NCBI RefSeq assembly: GCF_028877475.1
Contig: NZ_CP113527.1
Span: forward strand, 2,101,501 to 2,165,500
From: Lysinibacillus irui
Lineage (GTDB): Bacteria; Bacillota; Bacilli; Bacillales_A; Planococcaceae
DNA: 64,000 nt
Direction: 5' to 3'
Of this stretch, positions 7,483 through 15,871 are shown piece by piece; position 1 is the stretch's first letter; each line of letters starts with the position of its first letter. The notes under the pieces were generated by a model. It worked only from the letters and a program-made list of their open reading frames with translations, was not told where the DNA came from and did not search any database. The position numbers and the translations under genes were made by a program.

Positions 7483-7953
7483 GTGGAGGAGATTAAAAAT
7501 AAGGCGTTAGATAGCGTGGACCTTCAATTATTAGATATTTTGCAGAGAGAGGTTCAACTCAGTAATGCAGAATTGGCTAGACGAGTCAATCTATCCCCGC
7601 CAGCAACACATACGAGGGTCAAACGTTTAGAAAATGAAGGATATATCGATCAGCAAGTCGCGATTTTAAATCAGGAGAAATTAGGTTTTGATTTACTGTG
7701 CTATGTTTTTATGAGTACAAATATTCATCAAGCAAAGGAACTAGAGGAATTGGAGAACAGCTTGAAAACAATGACCGAAATATTAGAATGTCATTGTTTA
7801 ACAGGTGCCTATGATTATCTGTTGAAGGTTGTTATACGAGATCGCAAGGAATTGGATTTATTTATTCGAAAATTAAATAAGCTCGGGATTTCTAGAATTC
7901 AAACGAACTTATCCTTACGTGAAATTAAATTTTCTACAATATTACCAATATAA
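7483..7953 (+). CDS. Lrp/AsnC family transcriptional regulator
   Basis: 156 residues from a GTG with AAAGGGGG upstream. The N-terminal helix-turn-helix is LDSVDLQLLDILQREVQLSNAELARRVNLSPPATHTRVKRLENEGYI in this order (residues about 10-57). The C-terminal part is the RAM ligand-binding domain (CHCLTGAYDYLLKVVIRDRKELDLF). Such proteins form octamers and sense amino acids. The divergent EamA exporter (starting near 7292) is its most likely target, with the 190-bp shared intergenic region as control site. Confidence 0.9.
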   Translation: MEEIKNKALDSVDLQLLDILQREVQLSNAELARRVNLSPPATHTRVKRLENEGYIDQQVAILNQEKLGFDLLCYVFMSTNIHQAKELEELENSLKTMTEILECHCLTGAYDYLLKVVIRDRKELDLFIRKLNKLGISRIQTNLSLREIKFSTILPI

Positions 7954-7956
7954 AAA

Positions 7957-7998
7957 AACAGCAAGTTTGAGCAGCGAACGCTCACTTGCTGTTTTTTA
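7957..7998. terminator. Bidirectional terminator between lrp-like gene and resolvase-like gene
   Basis: ACAGCAAGT...GAGC and GCTC-ACTTGCTGT form a stem of about 13 bp, with an A-run on the left and a T-run on the right. It overlaps the stop codon of the leftward gene (7996) and serves both converging genes. Confidence 0.8.
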
Positions 7999-8556
7999 GT
8001 TATCATGATGGCCTTTATTCACTTCATCTATATAACGGTATAAGGTAGATTTACTTATGCCTGTTTCGTTTTTAATGTCCATAAGTGAATAATTTTTACT
8101 TTGATACATCGCAAATGCTTTTCGTAAATTATCATCTGATTTTTTAGGTCGTCCAATCGTTTTTCCCGCTTTTTTAGCTTCAACCAGACCAAATGTTGTG
8201 GCATGGCTCTTCAGCTGAGTTTGTAGATTAGTAAAGAGGGTAACGGACTCTAATAAATCTAGCTGGAGCAATGATGTATTGGAAATCTGCTCCTCTAGGA
8301 ACGTAATCCTGACACGGTCTTTTGCAAGGACGTGAAGGACATCTAATAATTGATGAAAGGAGTCTGCTAGCACCACTAGATTTTCAACAACAATTTCATC
8401 GCCTGGTTGGATTGTCATTAATAGATCCTCTAGGACATGCCTTTTTTTCGAAAAGGGATGTGCTTCTACAAATAATTGATCTACTTGTCTATCTACTAGC
8501 TGTTGTTCTCCTGATTCATCACCAATTATTGGCCGCTTATAGCCGTAAATCATCAT
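7996..8556 (-). CDS. Resolvase-like DNA-binding protein lacking catalytic residues
   Basis: 186 residues from the ATG at 8556, chosen because GGGAGG lies five bases upstream; the frame itself runs to 8574. The protein follows the plan of small serine recombinases: an N-terminal domain, a long helix, the GKTIGRPKK hinge and a C-terminal helix-turn-helix (SLMDIKNETGISKSTLYRYI). However, the N-terminal GYKRPIIGDE has no nucleophilic Ser where recombinases have YARVS, and the DRLGRS arginines are replaced by VVLADS. It is therefore probably a regulator. It is divergent from the SulP-Usp pair. Confidence 0.75.
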   Translation of the reverse strand: MMIYGYKRPIIGDESGEQQLVDRQVDQLFVEAHPFSKKRHVLEDLLMTIQPGDEIVVENLVVLADSFHQLLDVLHVLAKDRVRITFLEEQISNTSLLQLDLLESVTLFTNLQTQLKSHATTFGLVEAKKAGKTIGRPKKSDDNLRKAFAMYQSKNYSLMDIKNETGISKSTLYRYIDEVNKGHHDN

Positions 8557-8562
8557 TAATCC

Positions 8563-8586
8563 TCCCAAAATCATTCCTTTTTGGGA
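8563..8586. promoter_or_regulatory. Inverted repeat in resolvase-like/SulP intergenic region
   Basis: TCCCAAAA (8563-8570) and TTTTGGGA (8579-8586) form a perfect 8-bp inverted repeat with an 8-base centre, overlapping the ribosome binding site of the leftward gene. A further GTCCCAAAT occurs near 8615. Candidate operator for the resolvase-like protein; unproven. Confidence 0.4.
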
Positions 8587-8671
8587 ATGAGTATGTTATG
8601 CTACTTCTTGTTCGTCCCAAATAGGTATCTTTTGGTACGATTTATTCTACTATAACTAAGGGAGTTTATTT

Positions 8672-10099
8672 ATGCAAACGTTAAAAGAACAATGGTTTGG
8701 CAATGTCCGTGCTGATCTATTATCAGGTATAGTTGTTGCCCTTGCACTTATTCCCGAAGCCATCGCATTTTCTATTATTGCAGGCGTTGACCCGATGGTA
8801 GGTTTGTATGCTTCATTTTGTATCGCGACCATCATCGCCTTTGTAGGGGGAAGACCGGCCATGATTTCCGCTGCTACAGGTGCGATGGCATTGGTGATGA
8901 CGAGCCTTGTAAAAGATCATGGTCTTCAATATTTATTAGCAGCAACGATTTTAACAGGTATTTTCCAATTGTTATTTGGGGTACTAGGTATTGCTAAGCT
9001 AATGCGTTTTATACCTAATGCCGTTATGATTGGCTTTGTCAATGCGCTGGCTATCTTAATTTTTATGGCACAAGTCCCTCACTTTTTAAAAGAAGGGCTT
9101 TGGACATATGTATTTATTGGCATAACATTGTTGATCGTGTATATTGTACCTAGATTTTTCAAAGCAATCCCAGCACCATTAATTGCTATCGTTGTCTTAA
9201 CAATTGTGGCCTTCTCAACAGGTGTGGAATTAAAAACGATTGGAGACTTAGGTTCCATTGAGCGTGCATTACCGTCATTCTTCATTCCAAACGTGCCATT
9301 TACAATGGAAACGCTAATAATTATTTTGCCTTATTCATTAGCTCTCTCTATCGTTGGATTACTAGAATCCCTGTTAACCTCGCAAATTGTCGATGATATG
9401 ACAAGTACGAAAAGTGATAAAAACCGAGAAGCACGTGGGCAAGGTATTGCCAATATTGTCAATGGCTTTTTTGGTGGCATGGCCGGCTGTGCGATGATCG
9501 GTCAATCAGTCATTAATGTTAAATCTGGAGGGCGAGGACGTCTATCAACACTAGTGGCAGGGGTCTTTTTAATGTTCCTCATCATTGTCCTTGGCGATTT
9601 AGTGGTAGATATTCCAATGCCGGTTTTGGTTGGTATCATGATTATGGTAAGTATTGGTACATTTGACTGGGATTCATTCCGTTATATTGTGACAGCTCCT
9701 CGGGCAGATGCATTTGTCATGATTGCTACTGTGCTCATTGTTGTATATACCGATAACTTAGCTATTGGTGTTGTCATCGGTGTTATTTTAAGCGCCCTCT
9801 TCTTTGTATCGAAGGTATCGAAGGTTTCCATCCAGCAAGCAGGTACGACCTTTATCATCGAAGGGCCCTTATTTTTTGCCTCAACGAAAAGCTTTATGCA
9901 GGCATTTGAACATATTAAAGCTTCCAGTATTACTATTGATTTATCAAGTAGTCATCTATGGGATGAATCGGCCGTTGGAGCACTCATGAAAGTCAAAGCC
10001 CGTCTAGAAGCACAACAAATTGATGTAAACCTAGTAGGCTTAAATCCTGCAAGCCAAGCGTTATATTATCAATTAAATGGCATCACAACCAACCATTAG
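8672..10099 (+). CDS. SulP family anion permease with STAS domain
   Basis: 475 residues. The SulP core spans about residues 1-385 with 10-14 hydrophobic helices; the signature near the N-terminus is [31 protein letters not shown] written in order, and the middle contains [21 protein letters not shown]. The C-terminus (about 390-470) is a STAS domain with the conserved [16 protein letters not shown]. The length is slightly short for the family. AAGGGAG precedes the ATG. The ten-base gap to the universal stress protein gene implies co-transcription. In bacteria such proteins carry sulfate or bicarbonate; which one is not decidable here. Confidence 0.88.
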   Translation: MQTLKEQWFGNVRADLLSGIVVALALIPEAIAFSIIAGVDPMVGLYASFCIATIIAFVGGRPAMISAATGAMALVMTSLVKDHGLQYLLAATILTGIFQLLFGVLGIAKLMRFIPNAVMIGFVNALAILIFMAQVPHFLKEGLWTYVFIGITLLIVYIVPRFFKAIPAPLIAIVVLTIVAFSTGVELKTIGDLGSIERALPSFFIPNVPFTMETLIIILPYSLALSIVGLLESLLTSQIVDDMTSTKSDKNREARGQGIANIVNGFFGGMAGCAMIGQSVINVKSGGRGRLSTLVAGVFLMFLIIVLGDLVVDIPMPVLVGIMIMVSIGTFDWDSFRYIVTAPRADAFVMIATVLIVVYTDNLAIGVVIGVILSALFFVSKVSKVSIQQAGTTFIIEGPLFFASTKSFMQAFEHIKASSITIDLSSSHLWDESAVGALMKVKARLEAQQIDVNLVGLNPASQALYYQLNGITTNH

Positions 10100-10108
10100 G
10101 AGGTAAGC

Positions 10109-10528
10109 GTGTATCAGCGTATTTTATTAACAGTAGATGGCTCTGATAATGCGTTTCGAGCAGCACAGGAAGCTATAAAATTAGCCAAGCTGTCCGAAAC
10201 CTCCACAATCGATATTGTGTATGTGGTGAATGTAGATAAAATAAAGAATGAACTGCTAATCGCTGGCACTATCGACAACGTGGAGCTAGCCCGTCAGCGC
10301 AAAATCGCCCCAGTTGAACAGGCATTACAAGAAGCAAACATTTCTTATCAAACAACATTTTTAAAAGGAGACTCTGGTCCCGAAATTGTACGCTATGCCA
10401 ATGAACAACAAGTAGATCTTGTGGTCATCGGTAGCAGAGGATTAAATAGCTTACAGGAAATGGTCCTTGGCAGTGTTAGCCATAAAGTCATGAAACGTGT
10501 ACAATGTCCAGCCTTAATCGTAAAATAA
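10109..10528 (+). CDS. Universal stress protein, UspA family
   Basis: 139 residues from a GTG preceded by AGGAGG. The Usp fold is recognisable from YQRILLTVDGSDNAFRAAQEA at the N-terminus and the ATP-binding signature GSRGLNSLQEMVLGSVSHKV near the C-terminus (G-2x-G-9x-G-S pattern). It directly follows the SulP permease and is ended by a strong terminator, so the two form an operon. SulP-Usp pairings are common in Bacillales; the functional link is not established. Confidence 0.9.
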   Translation: MYQRILLTVDGSDNAFRAAQEAIKLAKLSETSTIDIVYVVNVDKIKNELLIAGTIDNVELARQRKIAPVEQALQEANISYQTTFLKGDSGPEIVRYANEQQVDLVVIGSRGLNSLQEMVLGSVSHKVMKRVQCPALIVK

Positions 10529-10532
10529 AACC

Positions 10533-10584
10533 AGCTGTCCCAACACCTTGTCAGAAACGACAACACGGTTGGGACAGCTTTTTT
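10533..10584 (+). terminator. Intrinsic terminator after SulP-Usp operon
   Basis: AGCTGTCCCAAC (10533-10544) and GTTGGGACAGCT (10568-10579) form a perfect 12-bp stem followed by TTTTT. Confidence 0.88.
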
Positions 10585-10639
10585 ATGCAAGGTTTTTTTG
10601 AACTGCTCAACAAAACGTCGGACCCTTTTCCGCGATGAG

Positions 10640-11060
10640 GAGGAAGAGTCCAGGAAAAGTGATGGATCTCCTTTAAGTGATGAGATAAGTGTTCAAAAAA
10701 GTGAAGGATCCGCTCCAAACAATAAGGGAAGCGCTCAAAAAAGAGAGGAACCCGCTCCAAGTGATGAGAAAAGCGCTCGATAATGTAAGGACCCCGCTCC
10801 AAACGATGAGAAAAGCGCTCAAAAAAGTAAGGAACCCGCTCCAAATGATGAGAAAATCGCTCAAAAAAGTAAGGGACCCGCTCCAAATGATGGGAGAAGC
10901 GCTCGATAAAGTAAGGAACCCGCTCCAAACGATGAGAAAAGCGCTCGATAAAGTAAGGAACCGCTCCAAACGATGAGAGAAGCGCTCGATAAAGTAAGGG
11001 ACCCGCTCCAAATGATGAGAAAAGCGCTCAAAAAAGAGAAGCTCCCGTTTCAAGCGGTGC
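10640..11060. repeat. Array A: 42-bp tandem units built from two 21-bp halves
   Basis: About eight good copies follow some decayed ones. Each unit starts with CCGCTCC, then AAA-YGATGAGARAAG, then CGCTC and a second spacer such as AAAAAAGTAAGGAAC. The two halves are both 21 bp and both begin with CGCTC, so the core recurs every 21 bp. One unit (near 10920-10961) is 41 bp and breaks any reading frame. The array begins about 60 bp after the Usp terminator and fills the intergenic space. It has the same strand sense as array B and the opposite to C, D and E. Confidence 0.9.
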
Positions 11061-11266
11061 GAGAATTAGCGGCTATTTATAATAATGTTTGAAAAAATCA
11101 ACTCGTTAGTTAGTCTTGAGGTGATTATTTTTTTGGATATTTATGTTAAAATTAATTTTAAGTAAATCATCGAATTCCCCTTTATGCTATGTTGATATGT
11201 ATCATCGACAAGCGGTGTTTCCTTATTGAGCTAGCTGCGTATTTTGGTAGAAAAGAGTGATGTGGA

Positions 11267-11704
11267 ATGACTAAAGATAAAAAACAATCTAAGAAAAGAG
11301 GTAGTAAAGTCATATACGGTACGACGCCTGAAGAACGATTTAAAGAAGTACACGGAATGACAATAGAGGAATGGCAAGCAAAAGAAGTAGAAATGTTTAA
11401 AGCTAAAACAGGTATGAGTTCCGACGAATGGTATAGACAACAGGTTAATTCTTCAACACCAATTGATTATTTAATAAAAAGTAATGGCGGTGTTTCTCAG
11501 GATGATATCGAACTGGTGCGAGATTTACAAGAGTTGGGATTAAACGATAGCGTTATAAATGTATTGTTAGATTATGTAAAAATTGTTAATAGAATTGGTT
11601 TTATTCACCCGTTAGTAAGAGAAATGGGGGAATGTTGGCTCAAAAAAAATATCGTAACTATGGAAAGTGCAATAGCTTTTGTCAGAGAAGAGTGGGATAA
11701 ATAA
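11267..11704 (+). CDS. Hypothetical protein with DnaB/DnaD-like C-terminal domain
   Basis: 145 residues. The N-terminus is lysine-rich (MTKDKKQSKKRGSK), followed by two short GMT-EEW/GMS-DEW repeats (HGMTIEEWQAKE and TGMSSDEWYRQQ). The C-terminal 60 residues (ELGLNDSVINVLLDYVKIVN ... ECWLKKNIVTMESAIAFVREEW) resemble the C-terminal domain shared by the Gram-positive replication initiation proteins DnaB and DnaD (DnaB_2 type). It is too short to be either protein. The ribosome binding site is weak (GATGTGGA). It lies in the cassette between arrays A and B. Confidence 0.65.
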   Translation: MTKDKKQSKKRGSKVIYGTTPEERFKEVHGMTIEEWQAKEVEMFKAKTGMSSDEWYRQQVNSSTPIDYLIKSNGGVSQDDIELVRDLQELGLNDSVINVLLDYVKIVNRIGFIHPLVREMGECWLKKNIVTMESAIAFVREEWDK

Positions 11705-11783
11705 GGTTCGCGGACCCTTATTAAACTAATGGTGCAAAATTGTCCACCTATAGTTTTTATAATAAAAATATAAGGAGAGCTAA

Positions 11784-12077
11784 ATGGATTATTTCTTCAT
11801 AATTCTAATGGGTTTTTTTATCGTTATTGCAAATATTATTGGGTTTATCTCATACAGAAAAAAGAAGAATCTCTATTTTTCTGCTTTTACAATACTACTA
11901 CTAGCAATCTTTTTTGGTACGCTCGGTGGAACATTAGCAATAATAATTATTCGAGATCCTTTCGCGCTGTTTTATGGCATGCAACTTGGGTATTATTTAA
12001 TGATAAATAGTGCTATCGTTTTTATTATTGCCATTTTAGCAACTGTTGTAAAAAAATATAACAGCAAAAACATTTGA
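11784..12077 (+). CDS. Hypothetical small membrane protein
   Basis: 97 residues with three membrane helices (about 2-24, 31-57 and 68-92), separated by the short basic loop YRKKKN and a loop containing RDPFALFYG. A good AAGGAG ribosome binding site is seven bases before the ATG. I do not recognise a family. Strongly AT-rich, like its two cassette neighbours. Confidence 0.65.
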   Translation: MDYFFIILMGFFIVIANIIGFISYRKKKNLYFSAFTILLLAIFFGTLGGTLAIIIIRDPFALFYGMQLGYYLMINSAIVFIIAILATVVKKYNSKNI

Positions 12078-12135
12078 TTCGCTACTTTACTTTAAAAAGA
12101 GTTTTGCGAAATGATATGTTAATGAAAAAAGAGGG

Positions 12136-12711
12136 ATGACCATATTCATTTTATTTGGATTATTCATTTCATTTATTACGATTATTTTATTTCTGATGTT
12201 ATGTGCGAACATAATGATTTCTACCATTACAAAGAAAGCTTTTCCTAAAAAAATGCTCATTGCAACATTGTTAGGCATTGTTCTGACATCTTCAATCTTT
12301 GTATATAAAATGTACTTTTTTTCATTCAGTAATATTGATAGAGAATTTATTCAAAAAGGACCTGGACCTGTAACATCCCCTACAGAAAAGTATGATGCTA
12401 ATGCTTATTACGAACCATATGGTGGAGCTGCAGGTGGTGTAAATGTATGGGTTGAAATTACAAATAATATGGAGAAAAGTAAGGTCAAAACAGTTTATTA
12501 TAGTGATGCTAAGAGTAATTTTGCGATGGAATGGCTGGATGAGGATACGCTGTACATAGTAAATGATGACCCCAGCTATCCAAATTCAAATAGAAGCATC
12601 CAATTAATAATTGATAAAGAGATTTATCATGAAAATGGATTGGCTTGTAAAAGTTTGTTAATGAAAGATGAATATGAAACTTGCTATCAAAACTTCAGGA
12701 AAGACCCTTGA
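12136..12711 (+). CDS. Hypothetical membrane-anchored protein, DUF5412-like
   Basis: 191 residues. Two hydrophobic helices lie at about residues 2-28 and 37-58, followed by an extracytoplasmic domain containing SPTEKYDANAYYEPYGGAAGGVNV and a cysteine pair near the C-terminus (LACKSLL and YETCYQNF). The GGAAGGV patch in front of a beta strand is what I recall of DUF5412 proteins; this is a tentative call. The ATG at 12136 sits directly against its GAGGG, so the exact start is uncertain. Confidence 0.6.
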   Translation: MTIFILFGLFISFITIILFLMLCANIMISTITKKAFPKKMLIATLLGIVLTSSIFVYKMYFFSFSNIDREFIQKGPGPVTSPTEKYDANAYYEPYGGAAGGVNVWVEITNNMEKSKVKTVYYSDAKSNFAMEWLDEDTLYIVNDDPSYPNSNRSIQLIIDKEIYHENGLACKSLLMKDEYETCYQNFRKDP

Positions 12712-12889
12712 TTCTCAGTGTTGTAGGGTGGTTTTGCATTACCTATACTTAAATCAAAAAATAATTCAATTTTGAACTTTTTTCAAAGTGGAGTTTTTGT
12801 GTTTGCTATAAATTATTTTTTAATATTAGGTATTCATTTAAAGAGATGAGAACGTATGGCAATGTGTGAAAACAGCTCAATAAGTATAG

Positions 12890-13200
12890 TACCCGCTCCA
12901 AACGAGGAGTTAAGCGCTCAAAAAAGAGAAGCCTCCGCTCCAAACGATGATAGAAGCGCTCGAAAAAGAGAAGAACCCGCTCCAAACAATGCGAGAAGCG
13001 CTCAAAAAAGTAAGGAACCCGCTCCAAATGATGGGAAAAGCGCTCAATAAAGTAAGGAACCCGCTCCAAACGATGATAGAAGCGCTCGAAAAAGAGAAGA
13101 ACCCGCTCTTAAATGAGAAGCCCCCGCTCATAAAAGAGTTATCCCCCCTCAAACCAATAAGGCAATCGCTCAAAAAAACTAAAACCCGCTCCAAAATGTA
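12890..13200. repeat. Array B: 42/21-bp units closely related to array A
   Basis: Five 42-bp units with CCGCTCC and GCGCTC cores are followed by single 21-bp and 22-bp units and decaying copies. Individual units match array A at about 40 of 42 positions; for example the unit with AAATGATGGGAAAAG here against AAATGATGGGAGAAG in A. Same strand orientation as A. Arrays A and B bracket the three-gene cassette 11267-12711. Confidence 0.88.
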
Positions 13201-13247
13201 AGAAGCAATCCCCACAAAAACAAATCGTTCCATCCTATCCTATACAT

Positions 13248-13299
13248 GCAACTGATTAGTTGCTTCTAATTGACCTGCAACCAAATAGTTGCTTATAAT
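13248..13299 (+). promoter_or_regulatory. Promoter with two ArsR-type operator palindromes
   Basis: TTGACC (13270-13275) and TATAAT (13294-13299) are 18 bp apart. Two 16-bp inverted repeats, GCAACTGATTAGTTGC (13248-13263) and GCAACCAAATAGTTGC (13277-13292), flank and fill the promoter; their centres are 29 bp apart. The second lies between -35 and -10, ideal for repression. The start codon of the ArsR gene is seven bases past the -10 box. Confidence 0.75.
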
Positions 13300-13305
13300 C
13301 GATGT

Positions 13306-13584
13306 ATGAATTGGGATAAAGACACTATTTTTAAAGCACTTGGGGATTCGACACGGAGACTTATATTAGACGAACTAGCCGAACGTGACGAGATGACGTT
13401 GTATGAATTGACGGTTCGCCTTCTCATGAAGTATGAACTTTCTATTTCGAGACAGGGGATTGCCAAACATCTTTCAGTGTTAGAAAATGCAGGACTCGTC
13501 ACATCACAACGTAAGGGAAAATATCGAGTGATGATCTTCAATAAAGAACCACTTCAAGATTTGCTGAAAGGATGGGTAGAGTAA
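13306..13584 (+). CDS. ArsR-family winged-helix repressor
   Basis: 92 residues beginning MNWDKDTIFKALGDSTRRL, where ALGDSTRR is the classic ArsR signature. The recognition region is ISRQGIAKHLSVLENAGLVTSQRKGKYRV with the wing after it. No cysteine or histidine metal-binding set is visible, so this is the non-metal kind often paired with glyoxalase-fold or SRPBCC proteins. The frame is open upstream to 13270, but the ATG at 13306 coincides with the predicted transcription start, which implies a leaderless message. The VOC gene follows 50 bp later. Confidence 0.85.
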   Translation: MNWDKDTIFKALGDSTRRLILDELAERDEMTLYELTVRLLMKYELSISRQGIAKHLSVLENAGLVTSQRKGKYRVMIFNKEPLQDLLKGWVE

Positions 13585-13634
13585 AGTAAGAGACGGCACT
13601 GGCACTACACCACAAAGACAAGGAGGAAAATATA

Positions 13635-14018
13635 TTGAATATCATAGTAAACAGTATATTTGTACAAGATCAGGCGAAGGCACTGGCATTTTATACGGAG
13701 AAGCTAGGGTTTGTAAAAAAGGAGGATGTTCCTGTAGGTAAATATAGATGGTTAACGCTTGTTGCGCCTAATGATCAAGAGGGTCCGGAGCTTTTGCTCG
13801 AACCAGATGAGCACCCTGCAGCAAAAGATTATCAAAAGAGGATTTTCGCAGAAGGGATTCCCGCAACGATGTTTGGTGTTGCAGATATAGAAAAAGAGTA
13901 CGCGAGTTTGCTGGAGAAGGATGTAAAGTTTACTATTGCACCGACCAAAACAGGGGATGTCACAATAGCAGTTTTCGACGACACTTGTGGGAATCTTATA
14001 CAGATTATACAAAGATAG
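13635..14018 (+). CDS. VOC family (glyoxalase/bleomycin resistance-like) protein
   Basis: 127 residues starting at a TTG with an AGGAGG eight bases upstream. The fold shows the usual two halves: NSIFVQDQAKALAFYTEKLG at the start, and DVTIAVFDDTCGNLIQIIQ at the end with the terminal metal-ligand-like DTCGN-x-IQ. It follows the ArsR gene and most likely shares its promoter, so the repressor probably senses the compound this protein handles. Possible roles are dioxygenase, isomerase or binding protein for an antibiotic or electrophile. Confidence 0.85.
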   Translation: MNIIVNSIFVQDQAKALAFYTEKLGFVKKEDVPVGKYRWLTLVAPNDQEGPELLLEPDEHPAAKDYQKRIFAEGIPATMFGVADIEKEYASLLEKDVKFTIAPTKTGDVTIAVFDDTCGNLIQIIQR

Positions 14019-14028
14019 TCCAAAATAG

Positions 14029-14067
14029 AAGCGTGTTTTGATTGTATTTCATCAAAACACGCTTTTC
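14029..14067. terminator. Bidirectional intrinsic terminator
   Basis: AAGCGTGTTTTGAT (14029-14042) and ATCAAAACACGCTT (14051-14064) form a 14-bp perfect stem with TTTT after it. It ends the ArsR-VOC unit and lies just beyond the stop of the opposing lipoprotein gene. Confidence 0.85.
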
Positions 14068-14070
14068 CTG

Positions 14071-14223
14071 TTAGTCATCAAGTACCAAAACATTTTGATG
14101 TTCTTTTGGCTCTGCATTGACGGTCTGTTCTTTGGCTTCGGCTTCCTCACTAGGCGGAGCTTGTTCCGCGGAGCAGGCAGCCAGGAAAAGTAGCACAATA
14201 CTTAGTAACAGTAATTTCTGCAT
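14071..14223 (-). CDS. Small lipoprotein, 50 residues
   Basis: The peptide begins MQKLLLLSIVLLFLAACSAE, a complete lipoprotein signal with lipobox LAAC. The mature part is acidic and low in complexity (many E, A, P) and ends HQNVLVLDD. A GGAGGTTTGTCAC ribosome binding region precedes the ATG at 14223. No family is recognised. It lies downstream of the copper amine oxidase-like gene on the same strand. Confidence 0.7.
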   Translation of the reverse strand: MQKLLLLSIVLLFLAACSAEQAPPSEEAEAKEQTVNAEPKEHQNVLVLDD

Positions 14224-14301
14224 GTGACAAACCTCCATCGAGCAAACGTTGATAGGAATAGTTTGCGCAAATTCATACAGAATATGTTAAGCATAAAAAA
14301 T

Positions 14302-15147
14302 TTAAGCTACTGTATTACTAATAACGGTACTAAAGCCATTTTCTGATGCATTGTTGATAAGCTGTTGGATCGAATTCACGGCTTGCTCTGAGAAGATATA
14401 CCAGCTATTTTCGGAAACATCATGTAGAAGTACCTTAGGATAGCCTTCTAGTAGTTCTTCTGGGAAAGGACCGTTTAATGAATAAATATCAAATTGCTTG
14501 ATACTCTTATTGTCATGAGTCATAAAATCATACTGGCCAAGCTTGTAGTAAGACCCAGGTTCATCTAAATTAATGTGCCAATAATATTCCTTTGGAGCTT
14601 CTACTTTGTCGCCTTTCTTTTCTTGGAAAATTTTATAAATAGCGTTGTGATAGGCATTGCCCTTTATCTCTTGAATGATACCACCCATTGTCATATGGTA
14701 TTCATATTGTAGGGCCTTTATTTTTTCATTTTCAATCAGCAATGGTTTAGTGGCAATAGACACTGTTCCTTGCTTGTAATCGACTTGGCTGCCAAATGTT
14801 TCGGCAATAAAGCGGAGCGGTACATAGGTACGGTTATTTTTAATGTAAGGTTTTACATCTAATTGCTCCTTTTTGCCATTTTTAATTACTGTTTGATTGT
14901 TGACATTTAAAGAAACCGTTGTTTGATTCATCGATAGGGTAATTTTCGAATCTTTCCAATCAACTTGGGCACCAAGGTTTTCGCTGATTACACGTAATGG
15001 TACCATTGTTCGATTGTTTTTTTGCTCGGGTGCTGTATCCGTTTTTACTACAACATCGTCAATTTTAATTTGAGTCGTGGCAGCATCAGCCGGTGAAGCC
15101 ATCCATAACATTGATGTTATACAAAGACCTGTGAAAATTTTCTTCAT
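14302..15147 (-). CDS. Secreted protein with copper amine oxidase N-terminal-like domains
   Basis: 281 residues with a Sec signal peptide (MKKIFTGLCITSMLWMASPADA). Two tandem CuAO-N/stalk repeats follow: NRTMVPLRVISENLGAQVDW at about 43-62 and NRTYVPLRFIAETFGSQVDY at about 104-123. The remaining 150 residues show no domain I know. These repeats are wall-associated or carbohydrate-binding modules in Bacillales; no copper oxidase activity is implied. AGGAGG lies upstream of the ATG. Confidence 0.85.
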   Translation of the reverse strand: MKKIFTGLCITSMLWMASPADAATTQIKIDDVVVKTDTAPEQKNNRTMVPLRVISENLGAQVDWKDSKITLSMNQTTVSLNVNNQTVIKNGKKEQLDVKPYIKNNRTYVPLRFIAETFGSQVDYKQGTVSIATKPLLIENEKIKALQYEYHMTMGGIIQEIKGNAYHNAIYKIFQEKKGDKVEAPKEYYWHINLDEPGSYYKLGQYDFMTHDNKSIKQFDIYSLNGPFPEELLEGYPKVLLHDVSENSWYIFSEQAVNSIQQLINNASENGFSTVISNTVA

Positions 15148-15294
15148 GGTAATAAACCTCCTAATATATAAAAAATTGCCACATATACAATTTTACCATA
15201 ATATTCTTCTGTTTTTAATTAAATTTTTGTATAAATACCGTAGCGTATAATCCGATTATGTTATCTAATACTAAAACTGAAAGGAGGTTATTCT

Positions 15295-15459
15295 GTGAAA
15301 TTTTTAACTTGGGGCATTGTAGGTGTGGCGCTTTTTGCAGCCATGAAAGGCTATGGGAAATCAAACCAAGGACAGAAGGAAAGCTTTCAGCAAACGACAA
15401 CACCTGTTCAATTAGTTGCAAATGCTAATCCACTGACAGCCAATACGCCGAAACAATAA
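15295..15459 (+). CDS. Small hypothetical protein, 54 residues
   Basis: A GTG at 15295 has an excellent AAAGGAGG at the proper distance. The peptide has a short hydrophobic N-terminus (KFLTWGIVGVALFAAMKGYG) and a polar Gln/Thr-rich tail. It may be a single-pass membrane or exported peptide. A 11-bp hairpin follows it. Confidence 0.6.
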   Translation: MKFLTWGIVGVALFAAMKGYGKSNQGQKESFQQTTTPVQLVANANPLTANTPKQ

Positions 15460-15471
15460 CATGAAATATAG

Positions 15472-15499
15472 GCTTATAGATTGATTTTAATCTATAAGC
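15472..15499 (+). terminator. Hairpin, weak terminator
   Basis: GCTTATAGATT (15472-15482) and AATCTATAAGC (15489-15499) form a perfect 11-bp stem with a 6-base loop; the following T-run is interrupted. Confidence 0.5.
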
Positions 15500-15561
15500 T
15501 TACTGAATTTTACATAAATATCCTATCATTGGTATAATAGATTGCGAGAAAATGGGTGTAG

Positions 15562-15755
15562 ATGCTTCATTTTAAAAATTATCATGATGACGATTTAGAA
15601 GTAATTCTGCAATTATTTTACGAATTTGTACATAATGTCAACGCTCAAGATTATTCAGAGGCACAATTGGGGGCTTGAGCACCTTCAGAAATGCAGCAAC
15701 AAAGTTTATTGGTCAGAAGTTGAAGACGTTCGGACAAGAATATATCGAGCCTTAG
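15562..15755 (+). pseudogene. GNAT acetyltransferase remnant, interrupted by TGA
   Basis: The frame starts MLHFKNYHDDDLEVILQLFY and continues EFVHNVNAQDYSEAQLGA, the usual N-terminus of a small GNAT acetyltransferase. The next codon is TGA where the family has Trp (AWAPSEM); the same frame goes on APSEMQQQSLLVRS before a second stop. Another frame ends FGQEYIEP. The acetyl-CoA-binding half of the protein is absent. Confidence 0.65.
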
Positions 15756-15871
15756 AAATAAATAAAGGTGGAAATTGTCTACCGCAACAAAATGGTTAAA
15801 TCTTATTTTGATTTGCATCTGATAAAGGTAACTTAAAAATTAGCAATGAATAAGGAAGCAAAAGACCCGAA

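Noticed and set aside
10551-11053. Open frames on both strands of array A, up to about 126 codons, with ERVPYF/ERFSHH-like repeats
   Set aside because: 42 and 21 are multiples of three, so any stop-free unit gives a long open frame. One unit is 41 bp and breaks all frames, there is no ribosome binding site, and array C of the same family has a stop in each unit.
12806-13233. Open frames in array B
   Set aside because: Same reasoning as for array A; units of 21 and 22 bp break the frames and no start signal is present.
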